Positions 1-9,741 are shown, counted from the first letter of the stretch. The stretch: 64,000 nt of DNA from Nitrospira sp. (GCA_031315995.1 JALDRG010000015.1:18329-82328); one strand, 5' to 3'. Notes: a model not told the origin generated them from the letters alone. Made by a program: numbers and translations.

Positions 1-328
<328 letters not shown>

Positions 329-385
329 TTAATCGTCTAGTGACCGTTTGTCGTGTGATAGTGGGGTCAGTCAGAATTGTCAGAT

Positions 386-688
386 TTAGTTGGTGAAGAT
401 GCCGAGGATATCTTCTTCCTTAAGAATCAGGCATTCTTCGTCTTCGATGCGGAGTTTGCTGCCGGAATACTTGTCGAACAACACCTGGTCACCGACCTTG
501 ATGTTTTCCACTTTCTTTCCGATGGCCTGTACGATACCCCGTTGCGGCTTTTCCTTCGCGGAGTCAGGGACATAGATCCCGCCGGAGGTCCGCTCCATTT
601 CCTCAGTGTAGGTGACGAACAAACGGTCACCGAGCGGCTGAAAATTCTTTGCAGCCGTGGACTTCTTGTCTTTCGCTTCCGTAGCCAT
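386..688 (-). CDS. groES: GroES co-chaperonin
   Basis: The 10-kDa co-chaperonin caps the GroEL ring. The 100-residue product has the family core: PLGDRLFV near the N-terminus, a mobile-loop region (ERTSGGIYVPD), then IVQAIGKKVE and the C-terminal KEEDILGIF. I chose the ATG at 688 because AGGAGG lies 7 bases upstream; an in-frame TTG six bases earlier is a poorer start. The N-terminus carries about 14 extra charged residues (ATEAKDKKSTAAKN) before the conserved core. It is first in the groES-groEL operon; no HrcA/CIRCE operator is visible upstream. Confidence 0.96.
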   Translation of the reverse strand: MATEAKDKKSTAAKNFQPLGDRLFVTYTEEMERTSGGIYVPDSAKEKPQRGIVQAIGKKVENIKVGDQVLFDKYSGSKLRIEDEECLILKEEDILGIFTN

Positions 689-741
689 ACCCAATCCTCC
701 TTCTGGTAGTGAGCGTCGAGGCCCTAATGTACAGTTGTGTA

Positions 742-760
742 AAAGCTGGCAATCAGCTTT
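742..760. repeat. Perfect 7-bp inverted repeat in the groES leader
   Basis: AAAGCTG and CAGCTTT flank a 5-base loop (GCAAT) between the candidate promoter and groES. It could form a leader hairpin or be an operator. It is not the CIRCE sequence. Confidence 0.35.
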
Positions 761-801
761 GACGTGTTACCGCAAGGGTTACCTGCAGTAAACCCGAGAC
801 A

Positions 802-829
802 TAGATAGCGCTAGCACGAGGTAAGTCAA
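802..829 (-). promoter_or_regulatory. Candidate promoter of groES-groEL
   Basis: On the minus strand a TTGACT box (829-824) and a TATCTA box (807-802) are 16 bases apart, about 115 bases upstream of groES. This resembles a vegetative promoter rather than a heat-shock (sigma-32) promoter. The rest of the 313-base space up to 1001 holds no gene that I can support. Confidence 0.4.
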
Positions 830-1001
830 TGGATGAACTATAAAATTATTCCTCGGACAGAAGCAATGGGATTATCCTTCATAAGCTGTTGATTCTGCAA
901 AGCATGTTTTTTGACCGTTTTCGGTGAGTTTTGGAAATCCCTGTTGCGAGGTTGTTTTGGTGCCCTCAAGGCAGGGGGCCCGGGGATGGTGCAAGGCAAA
1001 A

Positions 1002-2549
1002 TCAGGGAACGATGGAGACCAGTAATCCCAGAACATTGCGGGTGATGGCTTGGGCGGTCGAGCTGGACCGAGCGGTCCGCAACGCGGGCGCATTGTAGTC
1101 GTCGAGGCCCCAACTCCACTGAATGGTTCCCGCGGCAAACACGCGTGCGCCGCTCGCGGCTTCATAGAGAGTCATGTCGCCATAGACGACCTGTTCATTC
1201 CGTGGGTAGGGAGAATGGGCCAGGATGGTCAATCCGACCGGTCCGTCGGGGAACGCCCGATCGATCTCGTAACCCAGCAGGCCAGGCAGACGATGGTCTG
1301 AGGGCAATGCGACACCGTCAAAAATGGGGTGAGACGGTTGGGTGATGAGGAGGTCTCCGTCCACCGGAACGGTACCATACATTACGCCCAATAGTTGGTG
1401 TTCCGGCCGAGTCACCGGCGGGTCGCGCCATTGAACGGTCACCAAATGGTCGTTGGACGGATCTCCATCCAGGGCATAGGGGTCCTCCGTCAGAGCAGCT
1501 TCTTTATAGGCCACCATCGTCCGGTTTGGAACACCGGAAACCGAACTGGGTTCGAGCCGGATTTGCCAATAACAGGTATTGGCGGAAAAAAATCCGAGCC
1601 CCAGGCCCTGATCGCGAGCTGCCTCGACATGGCGTCGCATCTCGTGGGACCAATATTCATCATGGCCGACCGATAGCCAGGCCTTGCGGCCCTTCCAGAA
1701 CTCCGCGCGGCTATGGGTGTCGATGTCGGTGCTGTAGGTGACGTCGTACCCGCTACGCTCCAGCCAACGCACCATGTTGTATTCCCAGCCGGCCGTTGAG
1801 AGAGGCCGGGTGGGATGGATCGACGTAGCCGTCAAGAACTCTCCGGCGCCGGTTCCGCTGCCGCCCAGAGGATGTTGGCTGGCGGCATAGGGACGGTTGA
1901 AGGAGACTTTACGCGCCCATCGCTCATCTCGGCTGTTCGAGGGGTAGGTCGATGCGCCGCCCCAGTTGTTATAGGCCTGGAAAGTCGTCACGCTGGATTG
2001 AAAGAGCAAGTCGGATGGCCGGTCGTCTTCTCTGACGACAAAGATGATGTAGCTTTGTTTGCCGCTGCTCGTACCGGTCAACTTGGCGAGGTAGATCCCG
2101 CTCAGCCACTCACGTGGGTCTTCTGTTTTCGTGCTCAACGTGTACGATATCTGCCAGGCACATTCGATCAGTCCGGTCACCGGGTCTGGCGTCGGCATGG
2201 GTTGTCGAATCCCCGGAAGTGTGATCGTGTCGTGGACTAATCGGGCGCCAATACCCGCATACCAGCCCATGCGATACACGGCGACCGTCACACTCGAATC
2301 GGTGCTGTGGATGTAGAAATGAAGCTGGTCGCCGCGCTGGATGCTGGTGGATGAGGCGTAGCCCTCGACCTCATGGTCGGCCGGGTCGGTGAGGATCCAG
2401 TCGGCATCGCCGGGGCGGGCATTTTCCTGAGAGATGGGAGAGGCGGCATATACGCGGGCAGGCGAAGCGGTTTCGCCGATGATCGCCAGCAGGAGGACGG
2501 TCATGGCGACTTGAAGGCAGGACGCCGTCTTACATCCGAAGACGGTCAA
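1002..2549 (-). CDS. Secreted N,N-dimethylformamidase-like protein
   Basis: The product (515 residues from a TTG start) resembles the C-terminal region of the large subunit of N,N-dimethylformamidase, a family seen in many bacteria with unknown substrate. After an N-terminal hydrophobic segment ending near VYAASP it has a beta-rich domain (GDQLHFYIHS, YRMGWYAG) and then the region with FQAYNNWGG, VGHDEYWS and GFFSANTCYWQIR, typical of this family. The first codon overlaps the end of the sigma-factor gene by 20 bases, suggesting translational coupling. An ATG at 2504 (residue 16) is an alternative start, but it loses the basic residue before the signal core. The enzymatic role is not established; formamidase activity should not be assumed. 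Confidence 0.7.
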   Translation of the reverse strand: MTVFGCKTASCLQVAMTVLLLAIIGETASPARVYAASPISQENARPGDADWILTDPADHEVEGYASSTSIQRGDQLHFYIHSTDSSVTVAVYRMGWYAGIGARLVHDTITLPGIRQPMPTPDPVTGLIECAWQISYTLSTKTEDPREWLSGIYLAKLTGTSSGKQSYIIFVVREDDRPSDLLFQSSVTTFQAYNNWGGASTYPSNSRDERWARKVSFNRPYAASQHPLGGSGTGAGEFLTATSIHPTRPLSTAGWEYNMVRWLERSGYDVTYSTDIDTHSRAEFWKGRKAWLSVGHDEYWSHEMRRHVEAARDQGLGLGFFSANTCYWQIRLEPSSVSGVPNRTMVAYKEAALTEDPYALDGDPSNDHLVTVQWRDPPVTRPEHQLLGVMYGTVPVDGDLLITQPSHPIFDGVALPSDHRLPGLLGYEIDRAFPDGPVGLTILAHSPYPRNEQVVYGDMTLYEAASGARVFAAGTIQWSWGLDDYNAPALRTARSSSTAQAITRNVLGLLVSIVP

Positions 2550-3546
2550 AGTCCTTCACGTCTTTCTTGATAAAATCACGGAGCCGTTTGATGATTCGCG
2601 CTTCCAACTGTCTGGTGCGTTCCTTGGTGATGCCATATTTGGCCCCCATGTCTTCCAAGGTCAGCGGTGTTTCGGAAAGGATCCGGTTGCGCAGGATGTC
2701 TTCTTCGCGTTCGTCCAGAGTCTTCGTGAATTCCACCAGTTTCAGCCGAAAGAGCGCCTTGAGTTGGGTGTCCGCTAATCGTTCGTCTGCCGGTTGCTCA
2801 TGCGCGGGCAGAATATCCATCAAGGTGCCGTCGTGCTCTTGGCCGATGGGTTGATCGAGCGACAGCTCCCAGCTACCCAGCCGTTGATCCATCTCGATGA
2901 CATCGCGTTCGCGCACGTTCAGACGATCCGCGAGGAGTTTGCTGTCCGGGGCAAAGCCTTCGCGTTCGAGCTTGGCCTTTTCCTTCTTCAGATTGTAAAA
3001 GAGCTTACGCTGGTCTTGGGTCGTGCCGACCTTGATCAGACGATAGGTATTCAGCAGGTACCGGAGAATGTAGGCTCTAGCCCACCAAGCCGCGTAGGCA
3101 TAAAAGCGAACATTCTTCGTGGGGTCAAACTTCTTAATGGCCTGCAGCAGTCCGACATTGCCTTCCTGAATTAAGTCCATGTGGTCGGCGCCGGTGTGAA
3201 GGTATTCGGACGCGATGGAGACGGACACCCGCAGGTTGGCGAGGATGAGCTTCATGGCCGCATCGCGACTACCTCGCAGTTGATACTCCTCGAAGAGGCG
3301 GAGTTCTTCTTCTTTGCTGAGGTAGGGATAACGCCGGATTTCTGTCAGATACTGCTGGAGTGTGGTGACCGGAACCAGCGAGGTCGAGAGCGGGGCCTCA
3401 TGCAGTTCTTTGGACGGGTGCCCATCGGCCGGCTCAGGTTCTTCCGTCACCTCTGCGTCCGTCGGCTCCAGGGTCTCGGACTCGAGGTCCTCGTCATCCA
3501 GGTCTGCGTCAGAATTCGAGTCGTGTGTTTGTTTGTGCTGCGCCAT
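2530..3546 (-). CDS. rpoH: RpoH-type (sigma-32 family) RNA polymerase sigma factor
   Basis: Group 3 sigma factors direct RNA polymerase to stress promoters. The 338-residue protein has region 2 (DLIQEGNVGLLQAIKKFDP and VRFYAYAAWWARAYI, about 124-160), a sequence closely fitting the RpoH box (QRKLFYNLKK, 179-188), and a region 4 helix-turn-helix (LEDMGAKYGITKERTRQLEA, about 297-316). The RpoH box separates it from housekeeping or WhiG-type factors. About 55 acidic residues precede region 1.2, an extension not usual in sigma-32. It lies on the same strand as, and upstream of, the groES-groEL block, its likely regulon members. The symbol follows family assignment. Confidence 0.88.
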   Translation of the reverse strand: MAQHKQTHDSNSDADLDDEDLESETLEPTDAEVTEEPEPADGHPSKELHEAPLSTSLVPVTTLQQYLTEIRRYPYLSKEEELRLFEEYQLRGSRDAAMKLILANLRVSVSIASEYLHTGADHMDLIQEGNVGLLQAIKKFDPTKNVRFYAYAAWWARAYILRYLLNTYRLIKVGTTQDQRKLFYNLKKEKAKLEREGFAPDSKLLADRLNVRERDVIEMDQRLGSWELSLDQPIGQEHDGTLMDILPAHEQPADERLADTQLKALFRLKLVEFTKTLDEREEDILRNRILSETPLTLEDMGAKYGITKERTRQLEARIIKRLRDFIKKDVKDFDRLRM

Positions 3547-3825
3547 GCGATTCGAAACCGTGGGTTACGAGCCAGGACTCTTCATGAACAGCGGCTGCGT
3601 TGGCCTCAATTGTGAGAGGCCAGGCTGGGCTTCGGTCTCGAACGCCTCGCGACGGCATTCATGAAGGTTCTGGCAGGACGTCACTATACCAGATGTCGGG
3701 TGTCGGGCAACAATGTCATGCGCCGGCTCGTCGGCGTCTCCCTTGCGTCTCTGAAATCGCGCCTCGTATAGTGCGGGTGTGATTTCGCAGAACCAATCGG
3801 ATCGCTTGAAGGCAGGCGGCGCGAA

Positions 3826-5067
3826 ATGAGGTCTTCGATCAGCGTTCGAGCCGTGTGGGCGGCATTGCTCAGCGGGCATTGGCCGACCCTGGCCGGTGCC
3901 TGGTTGCATCTTACCGTGAGTTTCATGGTGTGGGTGCTGTTCGGCGCGTTGGCTGTGGCGATCGGTGAGGAACTCGGCCTGACGGCGACCCAACAGAGTG
4001 TGCTGGTGGCGATTCCACTGCTGGGCGGCGCGTTGTTGCGTATCGCCGCGGGCTGGGCCTGCGATTGGTATGGGGCAAGACGGACCGGTCTGTTGGTGCT
4101 GGTCCTTCAGCTTGGCGCTGTCGTCTGGGCTGCCCTCGGTGGGAGGAGCTACTCGGAACTGCTTGCCATCGGTCTCCTCCTCGGCGCAGGCGGGGCGAGT
4201 TTTGCGGTGGCGATGCCGGTGGTCAGTCGGGCCTATCCCGCGACCCATCAGGGCCTTGTGTTGGGGGTGGTCGCTTCCGGGAATATCGGGACCGTGCTCG
4301 TGCTGTTACTGGCTCCGCGATGGGAGGCGCTGCTGGGGTGGCACGGCGCCTGCGGGATCATGGCGATTCCCATTCTGATGGCGATCGGACTCTTTAGCAC
4401 CGTGGTGCAGCAAGAGCCTGCCGCGCGCTCCACGATCGGGAGAGCTTGGTGGCATGCGGCCTGGGAGATGGCGCGAGTGCCGTCTGTCTACTGGCTATGT
4501 CTCATTTATGGCATTACGTTCGGTGGTTTTGTCGGTCTCACGAGTTTTCTGCCCATGCTGCTGCATGATCACTACGGCAGTGACCCGATCGTCGGCGGTT
4601 CTTTGGCCGCGCTCTGCGGATTGACGGGCAGCCTGATTCGTCCGGTCGGCGGATATGTGGCGGATCGATGGGGGGGCTTACCGGTGCTGACCGGCGTGTT
4701 TGTGGCGCTCGCGCTGATGGCGGCTGTGACGGGGTCGCTTCCGGTGCTGACCTGGGCCGTGGGATTGCTGGTGGTGACGATTGCCGTCATGGGGTTCGGG
4801 AACGGAGTGATCTTTCAAATCGTCTCGGAGTGGTTTCCCAAAGATATCGGTCTGGCCTCCGGTCTGGTGGGTGCTGCCGGCGGGCTCGGAGGGTTTCTCG
4901 TGCCCATTGCATTTGGGTTGTTGCGGGAGAGCACGGGGACGTTTGTGTTCGGGTTTATGGGATTGGCGGTCGTGAGCGCTGCCGCCGCGATGACGGTGAG
5001 TCCTGCCTTGCGGTGGCGTCCTCGGACAGTCGCGCCGGCTCCGAGCCCAGGCAGCTTTTCTCGTTGA
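3826..5067 (+). CDS. NarK/NNP-family nitrate/nitrite transporter
   Basis: Major facilitator protein of 413 residues with about 12 membrane segments, best fitting the nitrate/nitrite porter (NNP) group. It carries both glycine-rich signatures: GGASFAVAMPVVSRAYP (122-138) followed by GLVLGVVASGNIGT, and MGFGNGVIFQIVSEWFP (322-338). Arg72 (TM2) and Arg272 (TM8, GSLIRPVGGYVADR) match the pair that binds the anion in NarK. In a nitrite oxidiser such a carrier could import nitrite or export nitrate; the direction cannot be read from sequence. It sits 60 bases before ribBA on the same strand but is functionally separate. The exact ATG is less certain because no clear ribosome site precedes it. Confidence 0.83.
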   Translation: MRSSISVRAVWAALLSGHWPTLAGAWLHLTVSFMVWVLFGALAVAIGEELGLTATQQSVLVAIPLLGGALLRIAAGWACDWYGARRTGLLVLVLQLGAVVWAALGGRSYSELLAIGLLLGAGGASFAVAMPVVSRAYPATHQGLVLGVVASGNIGTVLVLLLAPRWEALLGWHGACGIMAIPILMAIGLFSTVVQQEPAARSTIGRAWWHAAWEMARVPSVYWLCLIYGITFGGFVGLTSFLPMLLHDHYGSDPIVGGSLAALCGLTGSLIRPVGGYVADRWGGLPVLTGVFVALALMAAVTGSLPVLTWAVGLLVVTIAVMGFGNGVIFQIVSEWFPKDIGLASGLVGAAGGLGGFLVPIAFGLLRESTGTFVFGFMGLAVVSAAAAMTVSPALRWRPRTVAPAPSPGSFSR

Positions 5068-5127
5068 CAGGGTGTTGTGGAAAGGGTTAGCTGGGCCACC
5101 GAAGTCGGCCGGCTCAATTGAGGGACT

Positions 5128-6336
5128 ATGGCGACACCGTTCAATTCGATCGAAGACGCGATCAAGGATATCAAGAAGGGGAAGTTCGTCATTCTCATCG
5201 ATGACGAGGATCGAGAAAATGAGGGCGACCTCGTGATGGCGGCCGGCAAGGTGACACCGCAGGCCGTGAATTTCATGGCCAAATATGCGCGCGGATTGAT
5301 CTGTCTGACGCTGACTCCGGAGCGGGTGGAAGAGTTGCAACTGGCGCCGCAGGCCGTGGAGAACACGGCTACCTTCGGGACCGCGTTTACGGTTTCCGTC
5401 GACGCCCGTAGAGGCATCACCACCGGCATTTCGGCCGCGGATCGTGCCACGACCATTCATGTCGCGATCGACCCCCGTTCCTCTCCAGGCGATCTGGCGC
5501 GCCCCGGTCACATTTTTCCGCTGAAGGCGCAAGTCGGCGGGGTGCTCCGACGCGCAGGGCAGACTGAGGGATCGGTCGATCTGGCGCGATTGGCCGGACT
5601 GTATCCAGCGGGAGTCATCTGCGAAATCATGAACGAAGACGGCACGATGGCCCGCGTGCCGGAACTGACCAAGTTCGCCAAGCGGCATAAGTTGAAGATG
5701 GTGACGATCAAGGCGCTAATCGAGTACCGCATGCACCGGGAGACGTTTGTGCGGCGGGCTGCCAGCGCCTTCCTGCCCACGACCTTCGGCGATTTTGAAG
5801 CGATCGCATTCGAGAACGATATCGACGGAGCCACCCACATCGCGCTGGTGAAGGGACAGGTGGATCCGGAAACGCCCATGCTGGTCCGCGTCCACTCCGG
5901 TTGTCTGACGGCGGATGTGCTGGGGTCACTGCGTTGTGACTGCCGCGAGCAGCTTCATCGCGCAATGGAGATCATTCAGAAGGACGGCCGTGGCGTGTTG
6001 CTCTATCTCAATCAAGAGGGGCGCGGAATCGGTCTCCTGAATAAGATCAGAGCCTATGGTTTGCAAGATGCGGGCAGTGATACCGTCGAAGCGAATCTCC
6101 AGCTGGGCTTCAAGGCGGATTTGCGGGACTATGGGGTCGGCGCACAGATCCTTGTCCAGCTCGGGCTGCATCGAATCCGATTGATCACCAACAATCCGCG
6201 CAAGATTGTCGGTATTGAAGGATATGGCCTGAAGGTGGTCGAACGGGTGCCGATCGAGATCGCGCCCCGCGCCGACAACGAAAAATATCTCCGCACGAAA
6301 AAAGCCAAGCTCGGCCATCTGCTGAAGAAGGTCTAG
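5128..6336 (+). CDS. ribBA: Bifunctional DHBP synthase / GTP cyclohydrolase II
   Basis: Makes both riboflavin precursors: 3,4-dihydroxy-2-butanone 4-phosphate from ribulose 5-phosphate (N-terminal domain, about 1-205) and the pyrimidine from GTP (C-terminal domain, about 210-402). The synthase acidic loop [10 protein letters not shown] is at 25-34. The cyclohydrolase zinc cysteines are Cys259, Cys270 and Cys272 ([17 protein letters not shown]), with the GTP-site motif NQEGRGIGL further on. The length (402) is normal. The start is supported by GAGGGA four bases before the ATG. ribH and nusB follow on the same strand. Confidence 0.97.
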   Translation: MATPFNSIEDAIKDIKKGKFVILIDDEDRENEGDLVMAAGKVTPQAVNFMAKYARGLICLTLTPERVEELQLAPQAVENTATFGTAFTVSVDARRGITTGISAADRATTIHVAIDPRSSPGDLARPGHIFPLKAQVGGVLRRAGQTEGSVDLARLAGLYPAGVICEIMNEDGTMARVPELTKFAKRHKLKMVTIKALIEYRMHRETFVRRAASAFLPTTFGDFEAIAFENDIDGATHIALVKGQVDPETPMLVRVHSGCLTADVLGSLRCDCREQLHRAMEIIQKDGRGVLLYLNQEGRGIGLLNKIRAYGLQDAGSDTVEANLQLGFKADLRDYGVGAQILVQLGLHRIRLITNNPRKIVGIEGYGLKVVERVPIEIAPRADNEKYLRTKKAKLGHLLKKV

Positions 6337-6497
6337 CCCAACCCGCTCATGTCGAGCCTCCGTCTCACTCGTGAGAGAAAGATGGGCTCGCCGATGGCCT
6401 GAAACGTGTAGCCATTTGAGGGTGTTTCCAGGTATGATCGCCCTCTTTCTTCGGCGCACGCACAGTCCATGAGACCGCTGACTCGCTATCTCATCCC

Positions 6498-7040
6498 ATG
6501 AAGCTTCGCAAAGGATCCCAAGACGCGACGGGTCTGACGTTCGGCATCGTCGCGAGCAAATTTAATAAGTTTGTGACCAGCCGTTTGTTGGCGGAGTGCG
6601 TGAAAGCGTTGACCAAGGCCGGGGCGTCTGATGGGGCGATCGAGGTGGTGCGAGTGCCGGGTGCGTTCGAAATTCCCCTTGTGGCTCGCCAGCTTGCTCG
6701 ATCCGGCCGATTCGATGCGGTGATCTGTCTCGGTGCGGTCATTCGCGGTGATACGCCGCATTTTGAGTACATCAGCACCGAAGTCAGTCGAGGGATCCTG
6801 CAAGCCTCCATGGACGCGAATGTGCCGGTCGTGTTCGGCGTGTTAACGACCGACACGGTGGCGCAGGCGATCGAGCGGGCGGATCCGGCCAAGCTCAATC
6901 GCGGCGCCGACGCCGCGAAAACGGCAATCGAAATGGTGAATGTGATGCGACTTCTCAAGAAGGAAGGAAGCGAGGAGGTGCCGCCGCCGGCGCCCCCTTC
7001 ACGACGCGCTGGGCGGTCGGCAGTGAGGCCGAAGCGCTGA
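6498..7040 (+). CDS. ribH: 6,7-dimethyl-8-ribityllumazine synthase
   Basis: Condenses the two precursors supplied by RibBA and the pathway branch into lumazine, the penultimate step of riboflavin synthesis. Family motifs are present: [12 protein letters not shown] near the N-terminus, VPGAFEIP (53-60) and RGDTPHFEY with catalytic His88. The core ends near residue 155; a 25-residue tail rich in Pro and Arg follows and is not typical. A 161-base gap separates it from ribBA; it contains TATGAT, a possible -10 box. nusB starts 13 bases after the stop. Confidence 0.96.
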   Translation: MKLRKGSQDATGLTFGIVASKFNKFVTSRLLAECVKALTKAGASDGAIEVVRVPGAFEIPLVARQLARSGRFDAVICLGAVIRGDTPHFEYISTEVSRGILQASMDANVPVVFGVLTTDTVAQAIERADPAKLNRGADAAKTAIEMVNVMRLLKKEGSEEVPPPAPPSRRAGRSAVRPKR

Positions 7041-7053
7041 CCGGCGTGGCACT

Positions 7054-7527
7054 ATGGCCTCTCGACATCAAGCCCGCGAACAGGCGGTACAGATTCTTTT
7101 TCAATACGACATTCATGGCCAGGCCGGCTCGTGGCTGGATGACTTCTGGATTCAGTATCCATTGGCCGAAGACATGCGGGCTTTCGCGGAGCGCCTGGTC
7201 GCCGGCGTCAGAGCCAACCGTAAGGAATTGGATACGCTGATCGGAAGCTATGCGACGAATTGGAAAGTCAGCCGCATGCCGATCATCGATCGAAATATTC
7301 TGCGCCTGGGCTGTTTTGAATTGCTGCATCTGCCTGAAGTCCCGGCCAAGGTTACGCTGAATGAAGCGATCGAACTCGCCAAGAGTTTCGGCGACGAGGA
7401 AGCGTCCAAGTTCGTGAACGGTATTCTCGACAAGGTGCTCAGGTCGGACGGGCGCTTGGAGCGAAAGTGCGCTTTCCCCGAATTGCCGGTGATGGGCAGC
7501 GACGGTGACGTGACGCGCGACGCGTGA
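7054..7527 (+). CDS. nusB: Transcription antitermination factor NusB
   Basis: NusB binds boxA RNA with NusE (S10) and takes part in antitermination of rRNA operons. The 157-residue product begins with the typical ARG/Ala-rich start ([17 protein letters not shown]) and has the helical core with the conserved [11 protein letters not shown] and FVNGILDKV. It is about 15 residues longer than usual at the C-terminus. The ribH-nusB pairing is common in bacteria. Confidence 0.95.
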   Translation: MASRHQAREQAVQILFQYDIHGQAGSWLDDFWIQYPLAEDMRAFAERLVAGVRANRKELDTLIGSYATNWKVSRMPIIDRNILRLGCFELLHLPEVPAKVTLNEAIELAKSFGDEEASKFVNGILDKVLRSDGRLERKCAFPELPVMGSDGDVTRDA

Positions 7528-7603
7528 TGCGGCTCTCGGGGGACACCGCCTCTGAATGTCCTGAACGAACGACGCCTCACGAGCGACCAACAACGAGGAA
7601 GAG

Positions 7604-8932
7604 ATGATCGATCGATACACGCGCCCCAGCATGGGCGCCATCTGGGACCTTGCGCACAAGTATGAGATTTGGTTGGAAGTGGAACTGCAAGCCTGCGCCG
7701 CGTTTGAGCGCGGTGGACAGATTCCGAGGGGAACGAGCGCGCGGATTCGCAAGAAGGCCAAGATCAATGTGGAGCGCATTGCCGAGATTGAAAAGGTCAC
7801 CAAGCACGATGTGATCGCGTTTCTCGAGTCGTTGTCGACGTCCGTCGGGCCGGAGCATCGATTCCTCCACATGGGGCTCACCTCGTCGGACATCGTCGAT
7901 ACGTCGCTCGCGGTGCAGATGACCGAAGCGCTCGATCTGATTCTCGAAGATCTCGACGAGTTGATCGCCGTATTGAAGACGCGCGCGCTCGAGCATCGCC
8001 ACACGGTGATGGTGGGCCGGTCGCACGGCATTCATGGCGAGCCGGTATCGTTCGGGTTCAAGCTGGCGATTTGGTATGAAGAGGCTTGCCGGCATCGTAC
8101 TCGGCTCCAAGCAGCGCGAAAAGATATTGCCGTGGGGAAACTCTCCGGTGCGATGGGCACGTTCGCGCATCAGGGGCCGGAGATTGAAGAGTACGTGTGC
8201 GCCAAGATGGGGCTCGTCTCAGATCCGGTGTCGAACCAAATCGTGCAGCGCGATCGGCATGCGGCCTATGTCTCCGCCCTGGCGTTGCTGGCCGCCACCA
8301 TCGAGAAGATGGCGACTGAAATTCGCCATCTCCAGAGGACGGAAGTGCTCGAGGCGGAGGAATATTTCTCCGCTGGGCAAAAGGGCTCCTCGGCGATGCC
8401 GCATAAGCGCAATCCGATTGCGTCGGAAAATCTCTGCGGGCTCGCGCGTCTGGTACGTGGCAACAGTCTGGCGGCGATGGAAAATGTGGCCCTGTGGCAC
8501 GAGCGGGACATCAGCCACTCCTCAGTGGAGCGGGTGATCATGCCGGACAGCACGATCCTGGTCGATTATATGCTGGCCCGCGTCACCGATGTCGTGAAGA
8601 ACTTAATCGTTTACCCCGAGCGGATGCAGCGGAATCTGGATTTGACCGGGGGCCTGGTCTATTCGCAGCGACTGCTCCTGGCCTTGATCGATAAGGGCGC
8701 CCAGCGCAAAGAATCTTATGAAGCCGTGCAGCGCAATGCGATGACGGCCTGGAAAGGCGGAGTCGGGTTTCAGGACCTGGTCGGTCGTGACCCGTTTATC
8801 TCCACTCATTTGACGCCTCGCGAGATTATAGCCTGTTTCGATCCGCTGTATTATTTACGGCACCTTGACCAGGTGTTTCGTCGTGTGTTCGGAGCCGGTG
8901 CGGTTCCGGCGAAGCGGCGTCGGAGGAGGTGA
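7604..8932 (+). CDS. purB: Adenylosuccinate lyase
   Basis: Cleaves SAICAR to AICAR and adenylosuccinate to AMP, both releasing fumarate. The 442-residue protein belongs to the fumarase/aspartase superfamily: MGLTSSDIVDT near residue 90, the conserved GRSHGIHGEP around 140, and the signature GSSAMPHKRNP at 261-271. The last residues are a basic run (AKRRRRR). Its stop codon is followed directly by the start of cld (one base between), and the GGAGGAGGT ribosome site of cld lies within the purB end. Confidence 0.96.
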   Translation: MIDRYTRPSMGAIWDLAHKYEIWLEVELQACAAFERGGQIPRGTSARIRKKAKINVERIAEIEKVTKHDVIAFLESLSTSVGPEHRFLHMGLTSSDIVDTSLAVQMTEALDLILEDLDELIAVLKTRALEHRHTVMVGRSHGIHGEPVSFGFKLAIWYEEACRHRTRLQAARKDIAVGKLSGAMGTFAHQGPEIEEYVCAKMGLVSDPVSNQIVQRDRHAAYVSALALLAATIEKMATEIRHLQRTEVLEAEEYFSAGQKGSSAMPHKRNPIASENLCGLARLVRGNSLAAMENVALWHERDISHSSVERVIMPDSTILVDYMLARVTDVVKNLIVYPERMQRNLDLTGGLVYSQRLLLALIDKGAQRKESYEAVQRNAMTAWKGGVGFQDLVGRDPFISTHLTPREIIACFDPLYYLRHLDQVFRRVFGAGAVPAKRRRRR

Positions 8933-8933
8933 C

Positions 8934-9728
8934 ATGAACGTCTTGTCGGTTGTGAAGGTGATGCTGACGGTCACTCTGTTGATTGGAGCGAATGCGTGGC
9001 CGGCTCGGGCAACGGATCGCGAGGCTTTGCTCACCCAGCCTGGTGTATATGGGACCTTTGCGGCGTTCCAAATGGATCATGACTGGTGGGATCTCACGGG
9101 AGAAGCGCGGGTCATTGCCGTCTCTGAGGTCAAGGGGTTGATTGAACAATTCTCACACAAACTCGTCATCGAGTCGTATCTGCTTCGCGGACTCTCCGAC
9201 CATGCCGACTTCATGTTCAGGGTGCATGCGCAGGCCTTGTCGGACACCCAACAGTTTCTCACCTCACTCTTGGGAACTCGATTCGGGCGGCATCTCGTGG
9301 TGACGACCTACCTGCATGGTCTTACCAAACAGGCGGTCTACGTCCCCGGCTTCCCCGATCAGATGAAGGCAGCGCTGCAGGCGCCGACCGAGGTCGAGAC
9401 GAAATCTTACGCCATCGTCATTCCGATTAAAAAAGATGCTGATTGGTGGGCGCTGGATCTGGACACCCGCAAGAGCCTCATGCAGGAGCACACCGCGGCG
9501 GCGCTTCCATATATGCAAAGCGTGAAGCGGAAATTGTATCACTCCAGCGGTCTAGACGACCTCGATTTCATTACCTATTTTGAGACGGAAAAACTGGACG
9601 ATTTTCACAGCTTGATTCGCGCGCTCGAGCAGGTGAAGGAATTCCGCCATAATCGCCGATTCGGCCATCCGACGTTGCTGGGAACCGTCAGGCCGCTCGA
9701 CGACATTCTTGAATTGTTCGCACGGTAG
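8934..9728 (+). CDS. cld: Periplasmic chlorite dismutase
   Basis: Haem enzyme that converts chlorite to chloride and O2. The 264-residue precursor has a signal peptide ending near ARA (residue 26). The mature part closely follows the pentameric Nitrospira enzyme as I recall it: proximal His186 in LMQEHT, distal Arg199 in SVKRKLYHS and Glu236 in QVKEFRHN correspond to His160, Arg173 and Glu210 of the mature enzyme. I chose the ATG at 8934 because GGAGGAGGT ends three bases before it; longer in-frame readings begin inside purB. The gene is one base after purB and 13 bases before purC, so it is probably co-transcribed with purine genes. Chlorite may not be the natural stress substrate in nitrite oxidisers. 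Confidence 0.95.
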   Translation: MNVLSVVKVMLTVTLLIGANAWPARATDREALLTQPGVYGTFAAFQMDHDWWDLTGEARVIAVSEVKGLIEQFSHKLVIESYLLRGLSDHADFMFRVHAQALSDTQQFLTSLLGTRFGRHLVVTTYLHGLTKQAVYVPGFPDQMKAALQAPTEVETKSYAIVIPIKKDADWWALDLDTRKSLMQEHTAAALPYMQSVKRKLYHSSGLDDLDFITYFETEKLDDFHSLIRALEQVKEFRHNRRFGHPTLLGTVRPLDDILELFAR

Positions 9729-9741
9729 TGGAGGATTGAGG

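Noticed and set aside
689..1001. CIRCE (HrcA operator) before groES
   Set aside because: TTAGCACTC-N9-GAGTGCTAA or a near match is absent.
3565..4248. 227-codon minus-strand ORF
   Set aside because: Opposes the MFS gene start; no family likeness; Pro/His/Gln-rich antisense composition.
4678..5688. 336-codon minus-strand ORF
   Set aside because: Antisense of the MFS and ribBA genes, His/Arg-rich shadow of GC-rich codons.
6955..8031. 358-codon minus-strand ORF
   Set aside because: Antisense to ribH-nusB-purB, which are certain genes.
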